From assembly GCF_000010805.1 (NCBI RefSeq), contig NC_012521.1, positions 124,001 through 188,000 on the forward strand: 64,000 nucleotides of DNA, written 5' to 3'. Source of the stretch: Rhodococcus opacus B4 (lineage in GTDB: Bacteria; Actinomycetota; Actinomycetes; Mycobacteriales; Mycobacteriaceae). Of the stretch, positions 41,731-55,400 are shown one piece after another; positions within the stretch are counted from its first letter, which is position 1; every line of letters starts with the position of its first letter. The notes under the pieces were generated by a model. It ran no database searches. It saw only the letters and a program-made list of their open reading frames with translations, and had not been told where the DNA came from. Both the position numbers and the translations under genes were made by a program.

Positions 41731-42522
41731 GTGGCGAAGCAGTCTACGGGGCAAACGCTCCGCTCGGCTGAACGAATGCTCGACGTACTCGAGGCATTCT
41801 CACTTCATCAGCCAGCGTTAACCGCAGCGGAGGTAAGCGAACAACTCGAGTTGGCTCCGAGCACTGTTCGCCGACTCCTCAACGTTCTCGAACAGCACGG
41901 TTTCGTACGGGTCGACCCGATGACAGGTCAGTTCGCTCCTCACTACCAGGTCGTACGACTGGCCGCTGTTGCCCTCGAGGGCAACGATCTGATCTCCAAT
42001 GCACGAGTCCCCCTCGACCTGCTCCATGACCGCACCCAGGAGGCGGCCCAGCTGGTGGTGCTATCTGATCATGACATCGTCTTCGTAGATCGACGTGAAA
42101 GCTCGAGCCTGATTAAGATCTTCAGCGCGATTGGGCAGCGCTACCCTGCATGGGACGGGCGCGCTTCAGGGAAAGTCTTGCTGGCGTGGCTTCCTGAAGA
42201 CGACGTAAGCGCAATGCTGCCAGCCCCCGAGGATTGGGCTCAAGCGGGCCCGAATGCAGCGCCGACTCCGCAGACATATTTGGAGGGGTTGGCAAAGGTC
42301 CGGGCGCAGGGATATGCCGTCAATGATGAAGAAACTGACCGCGACGTCTGGGCCGTTGCGGCCCCCGTCCGAGACCACACGGGACGCGTAGTCGCCGCGA
42401 TCAATGTTCCGGTCCTGAAGACGCGAGCAACGGACCCCAACCGAGTCGCCGAACTGATCGACGCCACGACCACGGCGGCAGCATCCGTATCCGAAGGCTT
42501 GAAGTTCTTCTTCTCTCACTAG
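41731..42522 (+). CDS. IclR-family transcriptional regulator
   Basis: The protein is 263 residues. The N-terminal winged helix (LRSAERMLDVLEAFSLHQPA, then SEQLELAPSTVRRLLNVLEQHGFV, residues 10-60) and the C-terminal effector domain (GQRYPAWDGRASGKVLLAWL, VNDEETDRDVWAVAAPVRDHTGRVVAAINV) are standard for IclR. It probably controls the alicyclic-acid operon and the divergent transporter, with a CoA thioester or free acid as effector. The stop codon TAG is at the exact border of the IS element that follows. The insertion target contains a stop in either form (TAG or TAA), so the protein is likely unaltered. Confidence 0.92.
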   Translation: MAKQSTGQTLRSAERMLDVLEAFSLHQPALTAAEVSEQLELAPSTVRRLLNVLEQHGFVRVDPMTGQFAPHYQVVRLAAVALEGNDLISNARVPLDLLHDRTQEAAQLVVLSDHDIVFVDRRESSSLIKIFSAIGQRYPAWDGRASGKVLLAWLPEDDVSAMLPAPEDWAQAGPNAAPTPQTYLEGLAKVRAQGYAVNDEETDRDVWAVAAPVRDHTGRVVAAINVPVLKTRATDPNRVAELIDATTTAAASVSEGLKFFFSH

Positions 42523-44125
42523 CTTGATTTTTAACCTGGGCAGGCGGCCCCGACGGGTTTTCTAGCTTTGGTTTCGGCGCGTTTGCCCACGTGGTGATGC
42601 GGTGCGCGGTGGGTGTTTTTCGATCCGGGTGGGCGTCCGGGTCCGGGTCGACTGGGTTTCGGTGCACTGGCCGGAACAGGCATCGTCGCACGGGTGCGCG
42701 AAAACCCTCGACGAACCCGTGCCGGCGTCAATCGTGTTGGTGGGACAGGCCGTTCCCACGGGCGGCGTAGGTCCTCGGCCAGAGGACGGGCGAGCCGGAG
42801 TTGGGCGTAGGCCACCAGCACGATCCAGGTCCAGCGGTCGGCCGCCTCGGGACTGCGGAGCCGAGGTGCGGTCCACCCCAACGTCTGCTTGAAGAATCGG
42901 AAGGTGTGCTCGAGATCGAATCGCCGCAGAAACAGCTGCCACAACCGGTCGAGATCGTCGGCACTGACGCCCGGGTCCGAGCACCACAGCCACACCGGGG
43001 TGGGATGCCGGTCCCCAGGAAGGTGGTCGACGGTCAACCGGATCACCGTGCCTTCCACGATGGGTGGCGGCCCCGGGTGCTGAGCCCACGAGCCACGATG
43101 AACAAGTCGCGGGTGCAACCGATTCCACGCCGAAGCGGAGGCTGTGCCGTATCGGTCCGTCTCGGTGCTCGAGGTGGTCTCGGGTGCAGGCCACGTAATC
43201 GGGTCGGCGAATCGAAACTCGGGGCCGTGCCGGGGTGGGCGCCCAGTACGGCCCGGTGGCGGCGCCGGGAAGCACAGCACCCGGTCCGAACGCATCCGAC
43301 CCAACACCTGCACCGGGAGATCGGCGAGCACGAACGCCAACCGCGCCAACTCGTATCCGGCGTCGAACACCAGCAGAATGTCCGGGTCGCCGTCGCGGTG
43401 GTGCCCGGCCTCGCGCAACCGCGTGATCACTTCACGCACCTGGGTCGCCGTCACAGCGGTTTCGTCATCGTCGGGGCGCAAGCGAACCGCGTCGAGCACC
43501 GACGTCCACGAGGTACGCCCGGTCTCGAGTGCGGCGACGAACGAGTACGGCCACCCCGGGATCAGCTGCGCCTGATTCTTCCCGCGGCCGTAGACGTGGC
43601 AGAACCCGCGCTGCGGACTCGTCGGTGCATCCGGGCGCAACCAGGCACTGACATCGACGGCCAGAACGATCCGGCCGCCACGATCACACGGGATCGTCAG
43701 CCCGCCAAGGTAGCGGCGCAGCCGAGTGAAATCTACTCTGCCGCAGTTAATTGCGTCGTACAAGGCGCCGTGACCGCGCCGATGCTCGGCGGCCAGTGAC
43801 AACTCGACCAGGGTGCGAACCGCGGTGCCGGAACACAGCAGCGCATCGGTCAACTCGAACAATGCATCACCTCGGGACGGAAGACACCGGTAGAACTCTT
43901 CGCGGAACGACACCAGGTCGACACGCGGATCGGGGACCGATTCTTCCCCGACCGCCCACCGATCGGGCACACTGATACTCACGGCCACCGCCTGTTTTCG
44001 TCTCGAAAGTTCTCTGGAAGGAACCTCAAGATGATCAGGCGGTGGTCGCCTCATGCCGCGGCGACACGCCGAACAACACCAGCACCAACTGCCCCACGCG
44101 ATGGCCGAGGTTAAACGACAAGCTA
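42520..44125 (-). mobile_element. IS element with IS701/IS4-like transposase
   Basis: The ends form an imperfect inverted repeat: TAGCTTGATTTTTAACCT at 42520 onward, and the complement reading TAGCTTGTCGTTTAACCT back from 44125. The flanking tetramers are CTAG on the left and CTAA on the right. Both fit a YTAR-type target but are not identical, so this may be a recombinant copy or one with a mutated duplication. The left end coincides with the IclR stop codon and the right end abuts the next IS. Confidence 0.72.
42531..43982 (-). CDS. DDE transposase, IS701/IS4-like (NF041680-type)
   Basis: The protein has about 483 residues. Likely catalytic acids lie in IVLAVDVSAWLRPD, ILLVFDAGYELARLAF and RFDLEHTFRFFKQTLGWTAP, the last being the Y/F-E-x6-K-like segment of IS4/IS701 enzymes. 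The C-terminal tail is basic and proline-rich. The open frame extends to 44054, but residues before VSISVPDRWAVGEE do not look conserved, so the GTG at 43982 is preferred; this is uncertain. No frameshift is seen and the copy may be active. Confidence 0.8.
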   Translation of the reverse strand: MSISVPDRWAVGEESVPDPRVDLVSFREEFYRCLPSRGDALFELTDALLCSGTAVRTLVELSLAAEHRRGHGALYDAINCGRVDFTRLRRYLGGLTIPCDRGGRIVLAVDVSAWLRPDAPTSPQRGFCHVYGRGKNQAQLIPGWPYSFVAALETGRTSWTSVLDAVRLRPDDDETAVTATQVREVITRLREAGHHRDGDPDILLVFDAGYELARLAFVLADLPVQVLGRMRSDRVLCFPAPPPGRTGRPPRHGPEFRFADPITWPAPETTSSTETDRYGTASASAWNRLHPRLVHRGSWAQHPGPPPIVEGTVIRLTVDHLPGDRHPTPVWLWCSDPGVSADDLDRLWQLFLRRFDLEHTFRFFKQTLGWTAPRLRSPEAADRWTWIVLVAYAQLRLARPLAEDLRRPWERPVPPTRLTPARVRRGFSRTRATMPVPASAPKPSRPGPGRPPGSKNTHRAPHHHVGKRAETKARKPVGAACPG

Positions 44126-45054
44126 AGAAAGTGTTCTGAAAGTGTCACGCCGCGCGGGTCGACTGCCAGGGGTGTCGTCCGCGTGCGGGGGCGAGTCGTC
44201 GGGTCATCAATCCGATCATTGCCCATTTGATCATCGCCTCCGAGTGCGCCGGGAGGCGTTCGTAGTCGTGGTCAAGTCGACGGCAACGCACGATCCACGC
44301 CAGGGTCCGTTCGATTAGCCAACGGTGCGGCAGAACACTGAATCCCAGCTTCCCCTTGGGTTTCCGCACGATATCGAGCGTCATCCGGCAATGCTCCGCG
44401 ACCCACGCGACGAGACGTCCGGCGTAGCCGCCGTCTGCCCACACCATCGACGGCATCACTGTCTTCGCCCGAGACAACGCCAGGCGCCCGCCGTCGCGGT
44501 CTTGCACGCTCGCCGCGGTCACCAGCACGACCACCAACAGGCCCAGCGAGTCCGTGACCACGTGTCGCTTCCTGCCGTGGACCCGTTTCCCGCCGTCCCA
44601 TCCGCGGGTTTCCGTGCCGACCGTGTCGGCGCCCTTGACCGCCTGCGCGTCGACCATCCCCGCCGACGCCATCGGATCCCGGCCGCTACGGTCACGGAGC
44701 TTCGCCCGCAGCGCGTCGTGGATGCGGTCGGTCACCCCGGACTCGTTCCATCGCTGGAAGTACCCGAAAACGGTCTGCCAGGGCGGGAAGTCATGCGGGA
44801 GCTGCCGCCACGAGCAACCGGTGCGGTTGACGTAGAGGATCGCTTCCACGATCCGCCGACGATCGTGGATCGCCGGGCGACCGCCCGGCAGCGCCGCGGG
44901 CACCATCGGTGCGATCAACTCCCATTGGGCATCGGTCAGATCGGACGGATACGGCGTCCGCTTGCGACGTTTCCTGCGAGCAACGACGGACCTAATCATG
45001 CCGCCACCGGGCCGGTCCGCCGCGCCCGAATCGAAAACTTTCAAAACACTCTCT
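44126..45054 (-). mobile_element. IS5-family insertion sequence
   Basis: Terminal repeats are recognisable: AGTGTTCTGAAAGTGT at 44130-44145 matches the complement of 45035-45050 (AGTGTTTTGAAAGTTT), with a few more matching bases outward. It lies directly against the right end of the previous IS, with at most a few bases between. A clear target duplication is not seen, which suggests that one insertion or a deletion removed it. Confidence 0.7.
44145..44999 (-). CDS. IS5-family transposase
   Basis: This 284-residue single-frame transposase has a typical opening (PYPSDLTDAQWELIAPMVP, then GGRPAIHDRRRIVEAILYVNRTGCSWRQLP). The catalytic acids lie in GMVDAQAVKG, MVWADGGYAGRLV and WLIERTLAWIVRCRRLDHDYE. 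The ATG at 44999 is chosen because it starts the conserved region; the frame continues upstream past the terminal repeat. Intact, so possibly active. It points away from the bph operon. Confidence 0.9.
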   Translation of the reverse strand: MIRSVVARRKRRKRTPYPSDLTDAQWELIAPMVPAALPGGRPAIHDRRRIVEAILYVNRTGCSWRQLPHDFPPWQTVFGYFQRWNESGVTDRIHDALRAKLRDRSGRDPMASAGMVDAQAVKGADTVGTETRGWDGGKRVHGRKRHVVTDSLGLLVVVLVTAASVQDRDGGRLALSRAKTVMPSMVWADGGYAGRLVAWVAEHCRMTLDIVRKPKGKLGFSVLPHRWLIERTLAWIVRCRRLDHDYERLPAHSEAMIKWAMIGLMTRRLAPARGRHPWQSTRAA

Positions 45055-47522
<2,468 letters not shown>

Positions 47523-47603
47523 CCGCGGCGGGGCGAGCGGACCGCGGTGGAACCATCGCCGGGTCTCCACCTGAACAGAACTCCCGACTGATTAGGAAGA
47601 ATT

Positions 47604-49730
<2,127 letters not shown>

Positions 49731-49734
<4 letters not shown>

Positions 49735-50009
49735 CAGAGAGCCCTGATCGCGGAGTGATCAGCGGTGCCGCTAGGGCCGATCACTCATCCGCTCCGCCGC
49801 GCCACTGGTTCGGCGACGATATGCACCAACGGTCGCCTGCTCTGCTGGATCGAGAACATGTCGAAGACTGGGTAGGACGCCAACGCAGGCACCGCGATCG
49901 AGTCGCATCTCCCAACCAGCGGTCAAGTCGGCTCGGGACGCCGGGTGGCCAATCTCCTTCGGCCATCACACACGGCAACAGGAAAGCCATACCCGAGGTC
50001 CCTGGGTGA
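49731..50009 (+). CDS. Short open frame between bphA4 and bphC, uncertain
   Basis: This 92-codon frame has an ATG overlapping the bphA4 stop (ATGA), the same coupling as between bphA3 and bphA4. The product ([20 protein letters not shown] onward) is hydrophilic, rich in Arg, His and Pro, and matches nothing I recognise. It ends 50 bases before bphC. It may be a remnant or a non-coding leader for bphC rather than a functional gene. Confidence 0.3.
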
Positions 50010-50059
50010 TTCACAGCCTGCGGCCGACGGCGCAAATCACACTCCAAGAAAGGTAAGAA

Positions 50060-51013
50060 ATGAGCGTTCAGAGACTTGGTTACATGGGCTTCGAGGTTGC
50101 GGATGTGCCCGCATGGCGCGCCTTCATGACGGAAAAACTGGGGGCCATGGAGGCCTCGAGCAGCGAGAATTCGGCGCGGTTCAGGATTGACTCCCGCAGC
50201 TGGCGCCTGATGGTCGAAAAGGGACCGTCGGATGACATCTCGCTCTCGGGCTACGAGGTCGAGAGCGAGGACTCGCTACTCGCGATCAAAAAGCGTCTCG
50301 AAGCGCATGGAATCGAGGTGACAACAGAGAGCGGCGAGTTGGCGGACGATCGCGGTGTCCTCGGACTGATTTCGTGCACGGACACGGCAAACACCCGGGT
50401 CGAGATCTACTATGGCGCGACGGAGCTGTTCGAGAAGCCGTTCATCTCGCCGACCGGGGTCTCGGGCTTCACGACCGGCGACCAGGGGTTCGGCCACTAC
50501 GTGCTGGCTGTGCCGGATATAGATGCTGCCCTGGATTTCTATGTCAAGGGCCTGGGCTTCCATCTCTCCGACATCATCGACTGGAAGCTCAACGATGAAC
50601 TGACGGTCAAACTCCACTTCCTGCACTGCAACGGTCGACACCACACCCTGGCGCTCGCCGGTCTCCCGGGAGCAAAGAAGACTCACCACTTCATGCTCGA
50701 GACCAAGCATATGGATGACGTGGGCCTTGCCTACGACAAGTTCGATGCGGACGGGACAGTGGTCATGACGCTTGGCCGCCACACCAATGACCACATGCTC
50801 TCATTCTACGGCGCGACCCCCTCCGGATTTGCCGTCGAATACGGCTGGGGCGCTCGCCAGGTCGAACCAGGCTGGTCCGTCGTGCGCTACGACAAGATCA
50901 GCATCTGGGGTCACAAATTCGTTGCCGAGCGCGACAGGCAAGTGAGCAGCAACGCAATCGAGGATGAATTGATTGACATCGATGCCACGCTGAGCGCCCC
51001 GGCGCAAGCGTAA
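50060..51013 (+). CDS. bphC: 2,3-dihydroxybiphenyl 1,2-dioxygenase (extradiol)
   Basis: This 317-residue two-domain type I extradiol dioxygenase has active-site iron ligands His146 (GFGHYVLAV), His210 ([11 protein letters not shown]) and Glu260 (GFAVEYGWG), at the same positions as in the well-studied LB400 enzyme. It opens the ring of 2,3-dihydroxybiphenyl between C1 and C2. The C-terminal tail after residue 290 is acidic and longer than in many homologues. An AAGAAAGG site precedes the ATG. The product would need the hydrolase BphD, which is not intact in this window. Confidence 0.96.
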   Translation: MSVQRLGYMGFEVADVPAWRAFMTEKLGAMEASSSENSARFRIDSRSWRLMVEKGPSDDISLSGYEVESEDSLLAIKKRLEAHGIEVTTESGELADDRGVLGLISCTDTANTRVEIYYGATELFEKPFISPTGVSGFTTGDQGFGHYVLAVPDIDAALDFYVKGLGFHLSDIIDWKLNDELTVKLHFLHCNGRHHTLALAGLPGAKKTHHFMLETKHMDDVGLAYDKFDADGTVVMTLGRHTNDHMLSFYGATPSGFAVEYGWGARQVEPGWSVVRYDKISIWGHKFVAERDRQVSSNAIEDELIDIDATLSAPAQA

Positions 51014-51050
51014 GACGAACCGAACTCACAAGACGAAGAAAGGGATTCAG

Positions 51051-51863
51051 ATGGGTTGGCTGGAAGACAACGTCATGATCGTCACCGGCGGAGGGTCGGG
51101 CCTAGGCCGGGCGCTGGTCGAGCGATTCCTGGGAGAAGGAGCCCGGGTGGGTGTCCTGGAGAAGTCGGCGGAGAAGGCTGAGAAGCTTGCCAACGACTTC
51201 GGCGAGGATGTCCTCGTGGTCGAAGGCGACGTGCGCAAGTACGACGACAATGCGCGCGTCGTCCAGGAAACGGTTCGCCAGTTCGGTCGCCTCGACACGT
51301 TCGTCGCGAACGCCGCGATCTGGGACTTCTCGACGAAGATGGTCGATATCCCGGTGGACCGACTGGACGCCCTCTTCGACGAAATGTTCCACATCAACGT
51401 CAAGGGCTACTTGCACGGTGCACGTGCGGCGGTCGAGGAGCTCGCCGCCACCGGAGGCTCGATCATCTACACCGTGTCGAACGCCGGCTTCTACCCCGGC
51501 GGCGGCGGCCCGCTCTACACCGCGTCGAAGCACGCGGTAGTCGGGCTGATCAAGGAACTGGCCTTCGAACTCGGCCCCAAGATCCGCGTCAACGGGGTGG
51601 CTCCGGGCGCAATGCCCACCGATCTGAGAGGACCTGGTTCGCTCGGAATGGGCGAAACCACCATCACCTCAGTGCCGCTCGGCGATCTGGTCAAACAGTG
51701 CACCGTGCTGCAGGAGCTGCCCGAGGCGGCGGACTACACCGGGCACTACGTTCTGCTGGCTTCGAAGGCGAACTCGAGGACGGCAACCGGCGCGATTATC
51801 AACTGTGACGGCGGGATGGGGGTGCGCGGCTTGGCCGAGACGGCCGGCGGAAACGACCTGTAA
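51051..51863 (+). CDS. bphB: cis-2,3-dihydrobiphenyl-2,3-diol dehydrogenase
   Basis: This 270-residue SDR has the NAD motif TGGGSGLG at 12-19 and the catalytic Ser143, Tyr156 and Lys160 (YTVSNAGFYPGGGGPLYTASK). It oxidises the cis-dihydrodiol made by BphA to the catechol used by BphC. It lies 37 bases after bphC with an AAAGGGA site. The gene order bphC-bphB is that of RHA1-type clusters rather than the bphB-bphC order of Gram-negative operons. Confidence 0.96.
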   Translation: MGWLEDNVMIVTGGGSGLGRALVERFLGEGARVGVLEKSAEKAEKLANDFGEDVLVVEGDVRKYDDNARVVQETVRQFGRLDTFVANAAIWDFSTKMVDIPVDRLDALFDEMFHINVKGYLHGARAAVEELAATGGSIIYTVSNAGFYPGGGGPLYTASKHAVVGLIKELAFELGPKIRVNGVAPGAMPTDLRGPGSLGMGETTITSVPLGDLVKQCTVLQELPEAADYTGHYVLLASKANSRTATGAIINCDGGMGVRGLAETAGGNDL

Positions 51864-51924
51864 AAAGCAGCCCTCGGAAAGGAAGAAACAACAGCGAACG
51901 ACACCAGGCCCACTTTCGGTACCC

Positions 51925-52309
51925 GACGCCCTCGCCGAAACACTCAACAATGACCACGTTTGGCTGAAGAAGGCCGACAAGATGACCTTCGGGGTGACAC
52001 ATGTGTACACCGGGAAGCTAACCCTCGTCGTCCGCATGGACTTCGGCAGGGGCGTCATGTCCGACGTCGTCGAACATGCCAACGCGGACGACGCGCCACC
52101 CAGCGAATTCGTGCTCACCGGTGAACAGCGAGAACTGGCGGCGCATGCTGGTGACAGGCGAGCTCACCGTCAACATCGCGCTGGTCACCAAGCAGATCTC
52201 GGTGAAGGGGAAGATGGGACCCCTGCTGAAGGACATCCCACAGTTCAAGTACATCATCGTCAAGTTGAGCGAGCTCGGGCCCCGCGCATTGGATCAAGAG
52301 GCCACTTGA
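51925..52309 (+). pseudogene. SCP2-type sterol/lipid-carrier protein, frameshifted
   Basis: Two consecutive frames give one SCP2-like protein: DALAETLNNDHVWLKKADKM then TFGVTHVYTGKLTLVV in the first, and WRRMLVTGELTVNIALVTKQ then ISVKGKMGPLLKDIPQFKYI in the second. The frame changes near 52127, which needs one extra base or two lost bases. No start codon with a ribosome site is found upstream in the first frame. A short region on each side of the break is scrambled. The gene is probably dead. SCP2-like proteins bind hydrophobic molecules, so the ancestor may have helped in aromatic uptake. Confidence 0.65.
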
Positions 52310-52489
52310 CCTGGCTACCTTCCGAAGTCTCGGGTAGGTCCTTCCCGAACCTCCGGGATAGCAGTCGGTGACCACGGTGCCGGGATCCCCTCCGGGCCCA
52401 CATTGTGGTTACCCAGCCGCTCATGGCGCGAGTCTGGTTTGTTGGGGAGACTGGACCGTGACAGCGAAGTCGCTGATCTAGGGAACAAC

Positions 52490-55400
52490 ATGGAAATCGA
52501 CACCGTGAGGGTGCTGCGGCAGAGTCCGGGCATCACGACGACTCTGGCCCTGTCGGGCGAGACCCGTGAACGTGTGGTTGTCCGGCGGGTGGATCTATCC
52601 ATGACGTTCCCATGGAGTTGGCACTGGCTCGAAGGTGAGCTGGAGGCCATGCGCAGGGCGAGGCTGCCACACGTCATCCCCACCCAGATTGCACACAAAG
52701 GACCCGACCACGTCGATCTCGTCCGCCCATTCATAGCTGGTCTCGACATTCGAGAATGGTCTGCGCAGGAGTCACCCCAATCGCTCGACGTCCAGCTCCA
52801 GCTGATGTGCAACCTGTTCTACGCACTGGCTCGTCTGCACCGAATGGGAATCGCTCACGGCGGGGTGAAGCCAGCGAATATCATGCTCGCGGAGGGCACC
52901 AATCAGCTCGTTCTCCTCGACGCCAGCGTGACGCGGACTCAATTGGCTGCCGTGACCCATCCCGTCGAGGGGCCGGAAGGTCGATATCTGCTTCCGGAAA
53001 GTCCCGGACTCGCACACCCGGCGGCGGGCTTCACGGCCGACATCTTCGCAGCGGGGTGGGTACTCCTCGAGTCGACCGCGGAGGGAAATCGGACGGCCAG
53101 CGCGTTGCGTAGGGCGAACCCTCGTATCGGTACCCACGCAGAGCTGTCACACCTGGTCGATATCGTCGGCCTCCCGGCTACGCTGCGCCCGATATTTCTC
53201 AAGCTGCTGAGCCCACGGGCAGCGATCCGCTACGAAAGCGCCGACGAGGTGCTCGCAGCGCTCGAGGCGGTGGTCGCGACCGGCGGTGGGGAGAGCGCTC
53301 TCGCGTCTGCTGTCGCGCCGCCCCGGCAGTGCGGATCGCTCGCCTACGTGGAGCCGCCGTTGGTAGGCAGGCATGACGAACTCGCCACCCTCACCGCATG
53401 TGCCGACGGCGCGAGCCGATCGTCCGGCGCGGTCACATGCCTGAGCGGTGAGTCAGGAGTCGGCAAGAGCCGCCTGCTCGACGCCGTCGCCACGCACGCC
53501 TCGACGGCCGGGGTGACCGTGATGCGTGCCGGCGCGTTCGACCACGCGGCGGCCCGTCCCCTCGGCCTGTTCGCCGGCCCTTTCCGCGACGTGGTCGCCT
53601 ACTTGACCGCGCACCCGCGCGAGGCCGAGCGGGTGCGCGGAGAAATGGGTGAGCTGCTCCCGGCAGCACTCGAACAGATACCGGAGCTGACCGCTGCCTT
53701 CGGCGATCCACCCGCGGCGAAGAACTCCGACAGCGGATTCGGCGATCACGCGGTAGCCGCCGCCCCGACTGCCGTCGCTCGACTTCTTCGCTCCGTCTTC
53801 ACCAAGGAACAACCTGGACTGATCGTGGTCGACGACTGTCAGTGGGCCGACGATCTCAGCTGGCAGGTGCTCGCCAAACTAGCTTCGACGATAGCGATGG
53901 AGGAAACGCGATCCCAGTCGAACGTGTCGTTGATATGTTCGTGCCGAACGGAAGCTGTTGCGCAAGTGAGGGCCTGGGAAATCAGTGATATCGAGTTTCT
54001 CGACCTTCAGCCGTTGTCCGCAGCCGATACGGAGGAATTGATCCGGTCGATCGGTGACCGTATCCCCGACGAGATCATCCCCTATGTCACGAAGTACTCC
54101 AAAGGCAATCCGCTCGAAACCATGCTGGTTTTCCAGGCGCTCGTCGACTCGTCGGCGTTGACGCGCGAGTCGGGTCGATGGGTGATGGACGAGAATGGGA
54201 TGGCGTCACTCCCGCTGCCGTCGCAATCCCGCGATTCCGACGCCGCGTCGGGGAGGGACAGTGTGCTCGTCTCGTCACGGCTGAGTCTATTGTCGCCGGA
54301 CACACAGCAGGCGATACGTCAGGGCGCGGTGCTGGGACGCCGGTTCTCGTCCAGGCTTCTGTACGCGGCACTGGCGGCGAGCCCCACGGACGTCGATCAG
54401 CTCCTCCTGGAGGCAACCCAGCACGGAATCGTGCGCGGCATCGCGGACGGCGGCCACGCCGAGTTCGAATTCACGCACGATCGGCTCCGCGAAGCCGTGC
54501 TGAGAACCTTGACCGACGACGCCCGGCGCGAGCTGCATCTGCGCGCCGCACAGGCACTCGAAGGCGTCCCTGCGGTTCGGGCCGACTACGACATCGCGTA
54601 TCACTTCGACCGCTCCGGCCGAGCCGCATCTGCAGTGCCGTACGCCCTACGTGCGGGCGAGGCGGGACTGAGGCACAATGCGCTCGACGTCGCGGAAGGC
54701 AACTTCAAGATCGCTGAAACGGGACTGGCCCTGTGCGAGTCGGCCGACGACACCGCGAGATTCCGTGTTCACGAAGGACTCGGCACAGTCCACATGCTCC
54801 TTGGGAACTACGATCTGGCCGCGAAGGAACTGGCGTGGGCATACGAGCTGACCCGTGCGCGCTCGGGACTCGACTCTTCACGGGTTGCCACTCTGCTCGG
54901 CGAACTCGCGTTCAAGACAGGCCGATTCGATGATGCCGCGGAGTGGATGCGACAGAGCATGCACGACATCGGGCTTCGCTTGCCCCGGAGTTCCATACTC
55001 GCCGCCGTATTCGCGGTCGGCGAGGTGGGTCTGCTTACCCTTGGTTGGCTCTCTCGCCGAATCCGGCCGGGCCGAGCCGGAACAGAGCGTGACCGCCTGG
55101 CCGCCCGCATCCACAACCGGCTGCTATACGAATGGTGGTTCGTCAGGTCACCGATCTGGCTGGTATTGGCCATCCTCCGTGGCGTGCGTTTCGCGAATGC
55201 CGCAGGAAGCACGCGTGAGCGGGCACAGGCATACTCCACCGCTGCCGTGATTTCCGGTGTAGCCCCCGTCCTTGCGCCGCTGGCGTTGCGCCTCGCCGAC
55301 CGCTCGCTGCGACTGCGCCAGACGGCGGGCGAAGGCTGGGGCATCGCCCAGTCGCACCATTTCCGGGGATTCGTTCTCTACGCTGCCAACCGGTACGACG

